From Panopea generosa (taxonomy: Eukaryota > Mollusca > Bivalvia > Adapedonta > Hiatellidae), in the NCBI GenBank assembly GCA_029582155.1, contig CM055908.1, positions 18,329,406-18,393,405 of the forward strand: a stretch of DNA of 64,000 nt. Reading direction: 5' to 3'. The notes beneath the pieces are model-generated. The model was not told the origin of the DNA, did no database searches, and saw only the letters and a program-made list of their open reading frames with translations. Position 1 is the stretch's first letter. Each line of letters starts with the position of its first letter. Below, piece after piece: positions 47,477 through 59,422 of this stretch. A program made the position numbers and the translations under genes.

Positions 47477-47720
47477 TGCCTACGTGAAAGAGCATCTACT
47501 ATGCTATTAAGTTTACCTTCAATATGAACGCTTTTACACTGTACATTACAAAGCAGTGTTTGCAAAACGAATGGTCGTAACAAATGCATTACTCTCTTTG
47601 ATTTGGACGACTTTTTGTTCCGGATAGAAATAAGAGCAAGGTTATCGGTATTCAGAATAATCTTTTTGCCCTGAAAAAAAATGTTCCCAAGCTTGAAAAG
47701 CCAATACAATTGGTACCAAC
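47371..47720 (-). pseudogene. Ngaro/DIRS RNase H domain remnant
   Basis: KKIILNTDNLALISI carries the family's TDN motif, and SIVDALSRRQW is the characteristic C-terminal end before the recombinase. The frame is open for about 112 codons (47709-47371) and overlaps the recombinase frame by about 100 nt. In active relatives RT and RNase H are one polyprotein. Here they are separated by decay. Confidence 0.75.
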
Positions 47721-47949
47721 TCTAAGAAGGTTATGTCCCTTAGTATATCGGTTGACTGTCAGGCATCAGGCCTTGCAAAGAAAATCAGATGCATCTGTTA
47801 AGAGCTGTAAGTCGGAATTACTTAACCATTCATGCTCTGGAAAGTAACATATACCATTTAAACAATCTAGAAACATTAACCAAGTTTTAATGTCCTCCCT
47901 AATGGGGTATGTAACCCTTATGGAATGATGGGGTTAAGCAATCCCAGAC

Positions 47950-48960
47950 ATAGCATCATAACAACGTCTACAGAAAGCACAAGCAGCTGGTATTGTACTT
48001 GAACAAAAATTTATCGAGCCGGTTAGTGACTGAAGTGTTAAATTTTAAGATTGATTTTCTTCTTGTCCAAAACATAACATAAATGCCTCAGCTGAACTAA
48101 CTTTTCATTGGGGATTCTGATCTTTATTTCAATTGAATCAATTCCAAACCTAAAAATATCAGAATGTTGGTAGGACCCACTGTCTTATCATGTTCAAGAT
48201 GCAAACCTATCTCCGAGCAAAAGTCTACAAAGGTAACTAATATGGACCTACATTCGCCAGAATTCCTTCGACCTCCGAAAAAAGAGTCGTCTAAATAAAG
48301 AAGGACTTGTCCCCCTTTGGCTCTTGTTAATACTGCCCACTATAAAAAGGTGGAGAATTTTTCAAAAAGTGCGCAAGATAAAGAACTGCCCATGGGAAGA
48401 CATTTATCATAAAAAATATTTATTTCCTAGACTGAACTCTAAAAGCTCAAAGTCTTTTGGATTAACAGTTAGCAGTTTAAATGCAGACTTAAGGTCCATT
48501 TTACCTAATAATGCTCCAAGACCAAGTGAACTGACCATTTCAACTGCTTTATGAAAAGATGTGTAATGAACTCTACATAGATTATCATCAATAAAATCGT
48601 ATACACTTTCTCCTTGAGGATATGACAAGTGATGTATTAATCTAGGTTTTATCCTTTTTTGGCACAATGCCGATGGGAAACAGCCTTATATTTGTAAAGG
48701 GTTTGTTTTCGAATGGGCCCGCCATTCGGTCTAAAGCTATTTCCTTAAGTACCAAATTCAACGCTTGGTTTACATTACTTTTTACAGAAACCAAACTTTT
48801 ACAACTAGTAAAGTTTCTTGAACCTGAATAATGCATAAGGAAAATCGTTTTTAAAACCACTTTTTAATTCTTTTTTGCTTCTAGTTTAGGATAGTAGCTT
48901 AAAACACGATATAAAGCCTCAAATTTTATTGATGTTTGAGCGAGGACTAATGTATTCCGG
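47950..48960 (-). pseudogene. Ngaro/DIRS reverse transcriptase remnant
   Basis: Minus-strand pieces in shifting frames include LKEIALDRMAGPF, LFPIGIVPKKD, RLIHHLSYPQGESVYDFI, LLGKMDLKSAFKLL (first catalytic Asp) and the YLDD box at 48286-48297. In the YLDD frame there is a stop at 48340-48342, and the ORF pieces 48860-48642 and 48667-48407 lie in different frames. The enzyme would copy element RNA to DNA. This copy cannot make it. Confidence 0.85.
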
Positions 48961-49019
48961 GAAACCCCTCAGAGAACCTCAAACTGGTGATTTGGTCCTG
49001 AAACTTGCTCGAACGGGGA

Positions 49020-49870
49020 ACCTTTGTGTAGATGTGAAGTGGGACACTCGCTGACCCCCGACACCATTCCAAATATAAGAACCATTAATACCCAAATGAG
49101 CCGAACCGTTTACATTGCAACGTCAATAAGGATGCTTTCCAAAACAGCGCGTGCAAATGTGTTTGTAAATGCACGGCTGTTTGCTACACCGACCATTATT
49201 GAAGTCATAACATTTACGAGCAGATTTGGAACCGTCACTTGATGTTGACGTATGGAACATATACAGCAACCATAGTTCCTGGTCTACCATACTTCAACTT
49301 TTATTTGGTTCCCGAGCTTTCTTTGCTCTTAATTTCTCATCATAAATCTTCCACCTTATGCCACCATATCGCTGCGCACCAAGGCGGATTGTGCTCATGT
49401 ATTTCAGTAAGCCCTGAACACATTCTGGGTGGCTTATTGTATATATACTAATACAAACTAAAAAGGCATCAGACCACTGCCTTATGTCAATGATCTTTGT
49501 AGGTGAAACACTTGGCTACGACACCAGATCCCCCTTAACCACAGATACCCTGTTACTGATGTCCCCTAGATATGAAGTATTGCTGATGAGCAGACCCAAC
49601 TTAACAAACTTCCCGTTTATTATTTTTAGTTTTGTGGTGGCACCAACATTAACACCTAAAGCGTCATCATAGCTTAATTTATTACCCGAGTCATTCCTGG
49701 GTAACGGTGCCAGAGGAGCTTATATTGGTGCCGACTCACTCCTGGCTTTCATGGCCTCCAGTTACTTGGGTGTCACCTGTCTGACGACCTCCTGTACCAG
49801 CTCTGGTGAAATTGCTGGAGGCTCCACCAGTGCATCATCCACCACCGCGTCTATTGGTTGTATATCACAG
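49020..49870 (-). pseudogene. Ngaro/DIRS gag-like protein remnant
   Basis: One minus-strand frame is readable across most of the block, with stops near 49760, 49710 and 49517. It includes SPELVQEVVRQVTPK, KIINGKFVKLGLLIS, IRQWSDAFLVCISIY and, after a shift, GGIRWKIYDEKLRAKKA and DQELWLLYM. The C-terminus has a CCCH finger pattern, C-x7-C-x4-C-x3-H, then a second C-x2-C-x3-H knuckle interrupted by a stop at 49123-49125. These are the parts of a YR-retroelement nucleic-acid-binding gag. It is inactive. Confidence 0.75.
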
Positions 49871-52800
49871 TCATTACAATGGTTCATACCCGTCAATAGT
49901 TTTTATATCACAGTCATTACGATGGTTAATACTCGTCTATAGTTTTATATCACAGTCATTACTATGGTTCATACTCTTCTTCAGTTTTATATCACAGTCA
50001 TTACGATGGTTCATACTCTTCTATAGTTTTATATCACAGTCATTACGATGGTTCATACTCGTCTATATTTTTTTATATCACAGTCATTACGATGGTTCAC
50101 ACTCGTCTTTAGTTTTATATCACATTCATTACGATGGTTCATACTCGTCTATAGTTTTTTATATCACAGTCATTACGATGGTTCACACTCGTCTATAGTT
50201 TTTATATCACAGTCATTACGATGGTTCATACTCGTCTATTGTTTTTATATCACAGTTATTACGATGGTTCACACTCGTCTATAGTTTCTATATCACATTC
50301 ATTACGATGGTTCATACTCGTCTATAGTTTTTATATCATAGTCATTACGATGGTTCATACTCGTCTATTGTTTTTATATCACAGTCATTACGATGGTTCA
50401 TACTCGTCTATAGTTTTTATATCACAGTCATGACGATGGTTCATACCCGTCTATAGTTTTTATATCACATTCATTACCGTACCGATGGTTCATACCCGTC
50501 TATAGTTTTTATATCATAGTCATTACGATGGTTCATACTCGTCTATTGTTTTTATATCACAGTCATTACGATGGTTCATACTCGTCTATAGTTTTTATAT
50601 CACATTCATTACCGTACCGATGGTTCATACCCGTCTATAGTTTTTATATCACAGTTATTACGATGGTTCAAACTCGTCTATAGTTCTATATCACATTCAT
50701 TACGATGGTTCATACTCATCTATAGTTTTTAAATCACAGTCATTACGATGGTTCACACTCGTCTATAGTTTTATATCACATTCATTACGATGGTTCATAC
50801 TCGTCTATAGTTTTTATATCAAAGTCATTACGATGGTTCACACTCGTCTATAGTTTTATATCACATTCATTACGATGGTTCATACTCGTCTATAGTTTTA
50901 TATCACATTCATTACGATGGTTCATACTCGTCTATAGTTTTTATATCACAGTCATTACGATGGTTCATATTCGTCTATCGTTTTTATATCACATTCATTA
51001 CGATGGTTCATACTCGTCTATAGTTTTTATATCACAGTCATTACTATGGTTCATACTCGTCTATAATTTTTATATCACATTCATGACGATGGTTCATACT
51101 CGTCTATAGTGTTTTATATCACAGTCATTACGATGGTTCATACTCGTCTATAGTTCTTATATCACAGTCATTTTGATGGTTCATACCTGTTTATAGTTTT
51201 TATATCACAGTCATTATGATGGTTCATACTCGTCTATAGTTTTTATATCACATTCATGACGATGGTTCATACTCGTCTATAGTTTTTATATCACATTCAT
51301 GACGATGGTTCATACTCGTCTATAGTTTTTATATCACAGTCATAACGATGGTTCATACTCGTCTATAGTTTTTATATCACATTCATTACGATGGTTCATA
51401 CTCGTCTTTGGTTTTTATATCACAGTCATTACGATGGTTCATACTCGTCTATAGTTTTATATCACAGTCATTACGATGGTTCATACTCGTCTATAGTTTT
51501 ATATCACAGTCATTACGATGGTTCATACTCGTCTATAGTTTTATATCACAGTCATTACGATGGTTCATACTCGTCTATAGTTTTATATCACAATCATTAC
51601 GATGGTTCATACTCGTCTATAGTTTTATATCACAAGTCATTACGATGGTTCATACTCGTCTATAGTTTTATATCACAGTCATTACGATGGTTCATACTCG
51701 TCTATAGTTTTATATCACAGTCATTACGATGGTTCATACTCGTCTATAGTTTTATATCACAGTCATTACGATGGTTCATACTCGTCTATAGTTTTATATC
51801 ACAGTCATTACGATGGTTCATACTCGTCTATAGTTTTATATCACAGTCATTACGATGGTTCACACTCGTCTATAGTTTTATATCACAGTCATTACGATGG
51901 TTCATACTCGTCTATAGTTTTATATCACAGTCATTACGATGGTTCATACTCGTCTATAGTTTTATATCACAGTCATTACGATGGTTCATACTCGTCTATA
52001 GTTTTATATCACAGTCATTACGATGGTTCATACTCGTCTATAGTTTTATATCACAGTCATTACGATGGTTCATACTCGTCTATAGTTTTATATCACAGTC
52101 ATTACGATGGTTCATACTCGTCTATAGTTTTATATCACAGTCATTACGATGGTTCATACTCGTCTATAGTTTTATATCACAGTCATTACGATGGTTCATA
52201 CTCGTCTATAGTTTTATATCACAGTCATTACGATGGTTCATACTCGTCTATAGTTTTATATCACATTCATTACGATGGTTCATACTCGTCTATAGTTTTA
52301 TATCACAGTCATTACGATGGTTCATACTCGTCTATAGTTTTTATATCACAGTCATTACGATGGTTCATACTCGTCTATAGTTTTTATATCACAGTCATTA
52401 CGATGGTTCATACTCGTCTATAGTTTTATATCACATTCATTACGATGGTTCATACTCGTCTATAGTTTTTATATCACAGATGGTTCATACTCGTCTATAG
52501 TTTTATATCACAGTCATTACGATGGTTCATACTCGTCTATAGTTTTATATCACAGTTATTAAGATGGTTCATACTCGTCTATAGTTTTATATCACATTCA
52601 TTACAATGGTTCATACTCGTCTATAGTTTTATATCACAGTCATTACGATGGTTCACACTCGTCTATAGTTTTATATCACTGTCATTACGATGGTTCATGC
52701 TCGTCTATAGTTTTTATATCACAGTCATTACGATGGTTCATACTCGTCTATAGTTTCATATCACAGTCATTACGATGGATCATACTCGTCTATAGTTTTT

Positions 52801-53130
52801 ATATCACAGTCATTACGATGGTTCATACTCGTCTATAGTTCCATATCACAGTTATTATGATGCTTCACACTCGTCTATAATTTATATATCACATTCATCA
52901 CGATGGTTCATACTCGTCAATAGTTTTTATATCACATTCATTACGATGGTTCACACTCGTCTATAGTTTTATATCACATTCATTACGATGGTTTTCACTC
53001 GTCTATAGTTTTTATATCACAGTCTTTACGATGGTTCATACTCGTCTATAGTTTTTATATCACAGTCATTACGATGGTTCATACTCGTCTATAGTTTCAT
53101 ATCACAGTTATTACGATGTTCATACATGTT
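49866..53130. repeat. Minisatellite, 42/43-bp unit, ~76 copies, 3.3 kb
   Basis: Unit words are tatatcacagtcattacg, atggttcatactcgtc and tatagtttt. Units with four T are 42 bp and with five T are 43 bp. The core 51430-52330 is a run of about 21 almost identical 42-bp units. Flanking units are more diverged and mostly 43 bp. Since 42 is divisible by three, the core reads open as a 329-codon frame of SFISQSLRWFILVY repeats, an artefact. The array starts directly at the gag end of the Ngaro-like remnant. Confidence 0.97.
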
Positions 53131-53164
53131 TTTATATCACAGTCATATTACAATGGTTTATTAT

Positions 53165-53715
53165 TTGCATTTGTTACTTTTCCTACTGTTTAACGATGTA
53201 ATAATTATAAAAGATTAACCCAGAAATGTAGATTATTTTGGTGATACGTCGTACTTAAACAAAGAAAACCCTCATCGTTTCATATTCTGTCCATTTTCAT
53301 GCATTCACGCATAGTCGCATGCAAACACATATATTGTATGAACGTAAACAAAATTGTTATTTAAATGACATGTTTTAAAATATGTTTGAATAATAAACGT
53401 CTCCAGATAAACATCGTGCTAGTTATGCGATGTGCATGTTCTAGGGTCAACATACAGAACAATTAATGTAATGCCGATCAAGAAGCATAATGCTACAGCA
53501 GTGTTTGCTGGTGATCCGGGACTCAGGAGCAAAATATAGAACATATACATATACATATGTCGACATAACTACATACCTCTACTGTATACCGGTAATATCA
53601 AGGTTGTTGTATTGCACATTAAGGGCTCACTGAGGTAAACAAGGATGAACTTTGTATTTTAATATGCTAATAGCTGAAGTAGATCTGTAGATCATTAATT
53701 GTTTGTTATATAATT
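53165..53715. other. Spacer between two minisatellites, no feature recognised
   Basis: About 550 bp of unique AT-rich DNA. No gene, RNA or repeat was recognised. Confidence 0.5.
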
Positions 53716-56450
53716 TTATGAACCACTGTCCGTAGAGGCTTTGTTGTTTGTTATATATGTATCACTGGCCGTAGAGGTTTTGTTGTTTGTTATATATGTA
53801 TCACTGTCTATAAAGGCTTTGTTGTTTGTTATATACGTATCACAGTATGCAGAGGCTTTGTTGTTTGTTATATATGTATCACTGTCTGTAGAGGCTTTGT
53901 TGTTTGTAATATACGTATCACAGTCTGTAGAGGCTTTGTTGTTTGTTATATATGTATCTCTGTCTGTAGAGGCTTTGTTGTTTGTTATATACATATCACA
54001 GTCTGTAGAGGCTTTGTTGTTTGTTATATATGTATCTCTCTCTGTATATGCTTTGTTGTTTGTTATATACGTATCACAGTCTGTAGAGGCTTTGTTGTTT
54101 GTTATGTATGTATCACTGTCTGTAGGGGGTTTGTTGTTTGTTATATATGTATTAATGTCTGTAGTGGCTTTGTTGTTTGTTATATACGTATCACAGTCTG
54201 TATAAGCTTTGTTGCTTGTTATATATTTATCACTGTCCGAAGAGACTTTGTTGTTAGTTACATATGTATCTCTGTCTATTAAGGCTTTGTTGTTTGTTAT
54301 ATACGTATCACAGTATGCAGAGGCTTTGTTGTTTGTAATATATGTATCACTGTCTGTAAAGGCTTTGTTGTTTGTTATATACGTATCACAGTCTGCAGAG
54401 GATTTGTTGTTTGTTATGTTTGTATCACTGTCTGTAGAGGCTTTGTAGTTTGTTATATACGTATCACAGTCTGTAGAGGCTTTGTTGTTTGTTATATACG
54501 TATCACAGTCTGTAGAGGCTTTGTTGCTTGTTATATATATGTATTACTGTCTATAGAGGCTTTGTAGTTTGTTATATATGTATCACAGTCTGTAGAGGCT
54601 TTGTTGTTTGTTATATATGTATATCTGTCTGTAGAGGCTTTGTTGTTTGTTATATATGTATATCTGTCTGTAGAGGCTTTGTTGTTTGTTATATACGTAT
54701 CACAGTCTGTAGAGGCTTTATTGTTTGTTATGTTTGTATCACTGTCTGTAGAGGCTTTGTTGTTTGTTACATACAGATCACAATCTGTAGATGCTTTGTT
54801 GTTTGTTATATACGTATCACAGTCTGTAGAGGCTTTATTGTTTGTTATGTATGTATCACTGTCTGTAGGGGGTTTGTTGTTTGTTATATACAGATCATAA
54901 TCTGTAGAGGCTTTGTTGTTTGTTATATATGTATCACTGTATGTAGATGCTTTGTTGTTTGTTTGATTTATACGTATCACAGTCTGTAAAGGCTTTGTTG
55001 TTTGTTATATATGTATCACTGTCTGTAGAGGCTTTGTTGTTTGTTATATATGTATCACTGTCTGTAGAGGCTTTGTTGTTTGTTATATATGTATCACTGT
55101 ATGTAGATGCTTTGTTGTTTGTTTGATTTATACGTATCACAGTCTGTAAAGGCTTTGTTGTTTGTTATATATGTATCACTGTCTGTAGAGGCTTTGTTGT
55201 TTGTTATATACGTATCACAGTCTGTAGAGGATTTGTTGATTGTTATATATGTATCACTGTCTTTAGAGGCTTTGTTGTTTGTTATATATGTATCATTCTG
55301 TAAAGGTTTTGTTGTTTATTATATATATATCACTCTCTGTAGATCATTTGCTGTTTGTTATATATGTATCACTGTCTGTAGAAGTTTTGTTGTTTGTTAT
55401 ATTTGTATCACTGTCTGTAGAGGCTTAGTTGTTTGTTTAATATGTATCACTGTCTGTAGATCATTTGTTGTTTTTTATATGTGTATCACTATCTGTAGTG
55501 GCTTTGTTGTTTATTATATATGTATCATTCTCGGTAAATCATTTGTTGTTTGTTATATATTCATCACTGTCTGTAGACTGAGGCTTTGTTGTTTGTTACA
55601 TTTGTATCACTGTCTGTGGTGGCTTTGTTGTTTGTTATGTAAGTATCACTGTCTGTATACCATCTGTTGTTTGTTATATTTGTATCACTGTTTGTAGAGG
55701 CTTTGTTGTGTTTTGTATATGTATCACTGTTTGTAGATCATTTGTTATTTGTTATATATGTATAACTGTCTGTAGTGGCTTTGTTGTTTTTATATAAGTA
55801 TCACTGTCTGTAGATCATTTGTTGTTTATTACATATGTATCTCTGTCTGTGGAGGCTTTGTTGTTTGTTATATATGTATCACTGACTGTAGAGGTTTTTT
55901 TGTTTGTAATACATGTATCACTGTCTATAAATGCTTTGTTGTTTGTTATATACGTATCACAGTATGCAAGGCTTTGTTGTTTATTATATAAGTATCACTG
56001 TCTGTAGATCATTTGTTGGTTGTTATATATGTATCACTATCTGTAGAGACTTTGTTGTTTGTTATTTATGAATCAATGTCGGTAAAGATTTTGTTGTTTG
56101 TTATATTTGTATCAATGTTTGTAGAAACTTTGTTGTTTGTTATATAAGAATTAATTTTGTTGAACACTTAATAACAGAATATTTTTTGGTAACGTTTACT
56201 TTGTTGTTTGTTATATACTTTTCACTGTCTGTAGAGGCTTTGTTGGTTGTTATATATGTTTCACTGTCTGTAGAAACTTTGTTGTTTGTTATAAAATGTA
56301 TCACTGTCTGTAGAGACTTTGTTGTGTGTTATATATGAATCACTGTCTGTAGAGACTTAATTATTTGTTATATATGTATCACTGTCTGTAAAATCGGTGT
56401 TGTTTGTTATATAAGTATTAATGGTGTTTAACACTTTACAGGTAACGTTT
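53716..56450. repeat. Minisatellite, 39-bp unit, ~70 copies, with 78-bp higher-order pattern
   Basis: Unit words are gaggctttgttgtttgtta, tatatgtatcactgtctgt and the alternative tatacgtatcacagtctgt. The two alternatives alternate through 53740-54200, making a 78-bp dimer. A longer variant (gtttgtttgatttatacg) recurs at about 54955 and 55111, 156 bp (four units) apart. Right of 55300 the units decay and lose spacing. Open frames on both strands (for example LSVEALLFVIYVS repeats) follow from 39 being a multiple of three. Confidence 0.96.
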
Positions 56451-56459
56451 GCTGTTATA

Positions 56460-58100
56460 TATATACATATTACTGGGTACGTAGCTTGCCAATTTATAAA
56501 ATACGTTAATCATAATTAGGTGTGGGGGAAGGTGTTGGATATGTTAAAGATGTTTCTATTAATGTTTCTTAATTTGTTTGATAGAATATTTTAACTGATC
56601 ATCATTTTCGGTAGTCACGATTTTTCCTTTTAATTTAGTGATTCTGTGTCTCTGTTCACCGTTTCCTGGAGGTTAATCAATAGATTCAATATTGATTTTG
56701 AGACTGTGCTCTATGGAGAGACTATTTAACACTTTTTCTATAATTTTCATAAATGGATTGGCGTTTTACTGGTCCCTAGGCATGAGCACTACGACATTGG
56801 TGTGTGGTCTCTCGTGGTGAATCACGATTCGAGCCACTAGTTCCTCGCTAATTCGCTCCGGGATTCATTCAATACGTCGTTAAACATATCGTGTACTCCC
56901 TGTCGAACATCCTGTAAACGTTGCCCCGGTGTTGTTTATCCGTTTTAATGTGGTTCAATCATCGATCGCATCATTAGCAAATGTCGGCTCCAACTTTTTC
57001 CTGATACTATATTGGAAACCCTGAGATGCAACGGTGTCGGGCTCGTGTGATGGGCCCTGTTCAGGAGACCTAAGATTTCATGCGACGTCATCCATACATA
57101 CATTAGTCTTTTTTTCCATCTCCTCGTCAAACAACAACGCTTAAATATATAGAACTATCTATTTCCTCTTGCATTAAATCCATGTTGTCGGTTTAGATTC
57201 TAGGAGTATGATGATTTTTACAAGGTGCGCTCATTCTTATATAGCTTGATCAAATCGAATGTCTTATTTGATTGGCAAATTAATACGTCATAGTTATTTT
57301 CAGAACGTTACGCTTTCGATTTTCATTGGTCAGTTATAAATAGAAAACCAGTTCAGACACTAAAAATCATGAATAGATCGTGTACACAAAATATTTATTA
57401 TTCTGTGATTAAAACGTCCGATGATTAACATATGACACTTGAATACATCATTGTTAGACATCCGCTCCTACGCAAACAAACGCCAGACATAGTGAAGACT
57501 TTAAAGGGATTAACTTTGAAACATGAATACCCCCAATGTCTAAGCACCTGCGTAACAAGGCTTGAGTACGCTACGGTGTGATTGGTTATGTTAATGTGGT
57601 GTCTTATGATTGGCTGAGGTGATATATGCGTAAGGGAAAAAGGTTCCAGTAGTGTTTAACCTATTTTATTTATTCCTTAGTCATATAATCAGTTATTTTA
57701 ATTGTATGTTTATACAGCATTGTTTTTTTAATTATTTCATCAGCTATTTAATTTTGAGTTATTTACTTATGTTTAATCAGGACTTTTAATTATTTATTTA
57801 TTGTTGTTTAATCTGCTATTCATTTCTAATTATTTGTTTTTCAATTATTATTTTATTGATATTTTCAATTGTTTATTTAATCTGTTATATATTGGTTATC
57901 ATTTATTATACTAGTTGTTGCTATTAAGTTCATGTGTGATTAATTCGTTTTTAAGAAACGGTTGTCACTTAAAAAATCTCCGTCTGGTGGCTGAGGGCTG
58001 ACATCTCCAGTGCCTACAATACGCCCTAGACCGACTATACAGTTAACCTCTGTATTCTTTTGAGACTAAAACTAATGACCTTCCCAAAAGCAACACTTCC
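56460..58100. other. Intergenic, possible degenerate coding remnant 56640-57130 (minus)
   Basis: Between 57130 and 56640 on the minus strand, pieces such as SIRKKLEPTFANDAID and LKGKIVTTENDDQ lie in compatible frames with several stops, in a GC-richer patch. It resembles a dead element-encoded protein, but I do not recognise the family. From 57660 to 57960 the DNA is very AT-rich (TTATTT words). No other feature. Confidence 0.3.
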
Positions 58101-58189
58101 TTTCTCAACTTAGATATGACATACGTCAGTTACCGGTTCTTCTATATTAAGAATCTAATATGGACGTACATACTACTGTTATGTTTTCC

Positions 58190-58249
58190 AAGATGGCCGC
58201 CGGACTTGCACATTACATATATGCGAATCAATAGAAACAAGATGGCCGC
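58190..58249 (+). promoter_or_regulatory. Two YY1-type motifs (AAGATGGCCGC)
   Basis: AAGATGGCCGC occurs at 58190-58200 and again at 58239-58249, 49 bp apart, in a locally GC-rich patch (58185-58340). It fits the YY1 consensus AAnATGGCnGC, often found at animal transcription starts. The second copy begins a 22-codon frame that ends at a stop without a donor, so I see no exon. It could mark the promoter or a non-coding first exon of the GST gene downstream. This is inference. Confidence 0.3.
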
Positions 58250-58349
58250 AGCACAATCTGACTGTGACGTTATCCAAGACGCGATACCACCGCACAATGC
58301 AAATGAGTAAGTTTGCAGCCGCACGTGCGCAATCCGTGACGCTCAACTA

Positions 58350-59420
58350 CGCATATACTACTAATAACGTATGTTCTATGATTTAATATTGCTGCAGAGT
58401 CATGCGATTGTTATCTATTACGTATATTTGTGTATATAACATTATGGAGATATATGTGTTACGTAGCGTAAAATATACGAGTATATTACGTAATTTATAG
58501 ATTCGTGTATATAATATATAATTATTAAGGCTCATGCATTAATAATTTAAAGTGTATTGGGGGAAAATCCCTCAAATGTACCGCAATCTTTCTTTTTTTA
58601 TCCACTCTAAATGCAATCATTATCGGTTATTTTTAAGTCTAATAAATAGTAACGTGCATTATACTAGTTTCCGTTAATTATTGTATGATGTGTGCCTTTC
58701 AATATAATGCCACACTATAAAATAATAATAAGTCATTTAAATGTTCGAAAAAAGCCGGGAAATAGATCAACATTTTACTTACAAGATTTCTGTCATGGTT
58801 TAATGATACGTCACTGACAATTATTGCAAAGGTAAAGATAACGTAGATTTGTTGTTTCTTTAATGTATGGATACAACCAATATTATTTGCTGTATACTAC
58901 AATGTACAGCCATCATGGTTAGCTAGATAATGAGTTAATATTAGTTAGCTTTTCGTTTTTATGTAGTCATATATAAAATACAATCAAACTTTCATATCCG
59001 GGCGAAATTAAGACCTTTTAGACACTTAAAACAATTTTTATTCACAATGTAAAACGCATATACACTTATACAAATATATGCTTACATATATACACATAAG
59101 CGAACATATAGATACATATACATATACACATAGTACACACATATAAATTGAATACATTTTTTTAAATAGTATACATTCATTCACACACTTGTAATGTGAT
59201 AAAACTAAAAAGGGGGTCGTCTACTATGTTAAAAAACAGGTTAGAAAGGTAAAAATTTACTGAAAGAAAGAGGTGTATAAATAACTTAGGTATTTAATAT
59301 TAAATTCTATTTTAAATAAGTCCTATATAATTTGCAAAAACACCAATAAAACACTAATAATCACCTCTATTTTGATTATATTAAAACAACGCTAAATTGT
59401 ATTGTAATAAATCACATTTC
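58350..59420. other. Intergenic, no feature recognised
   Basis: AT-rich DNA with low-complexity runs such as acatatacatatacac near 59110. No gene or RNA seen. Confidence 0.4.
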
Positions 59421-59422
59421 AT

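Larger units (their letters stand above)
45900..49870 (-). mobile_element. Decayed Ngaro/DIRS-type tyrosine-recombinase retrotransposon
   Basis: Read on the minus strand, the order is gag-like protein (49870-49020), reverse transcriptase (48960-47950), RNase H (47720-47470), tyrosine recombinase (47476-46500) and an SGNH-hydrolase-like domain (46505-45900). RT plus RNase H plus YR, without an integrase or LTRs, defines the DIRS order. The SGNH domain is typical of Ngaro members. Several in-frame stops and frameshifts show it is dead. The 5' side runs straight into a 42-bp tandem array and the 3' side is near a 90-bp repeat, so the terminal split repeats could not be delimited. Confidence 0.85.

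Noticed and set aside
51391..52380. 329-codon open frame of SFISQSLRWFILVY repeats
   Set aside because: It is the 42-bp minisatellite read in one of three open frames; adjacent frames are open too and there is no start context or gene structure.
53716..55697. Long open frames on both strands of the 39-bp array
   Set aside because: A 39-bp unit keeps frame by arithmetic. Both strands are open and the products are low-complexity.
49866..56450. CRISPR-like direct repeats
   Set aside because: The units are contiguous, with no unique spacers, and lie in an intron-bearing eukaryotic genome.
58241..58309. 22-codon frame MAAAQSDCD... as a first exon
   Set aside because: It ends in TAA with no GT donor at its end, so it cannot splice forward as read.
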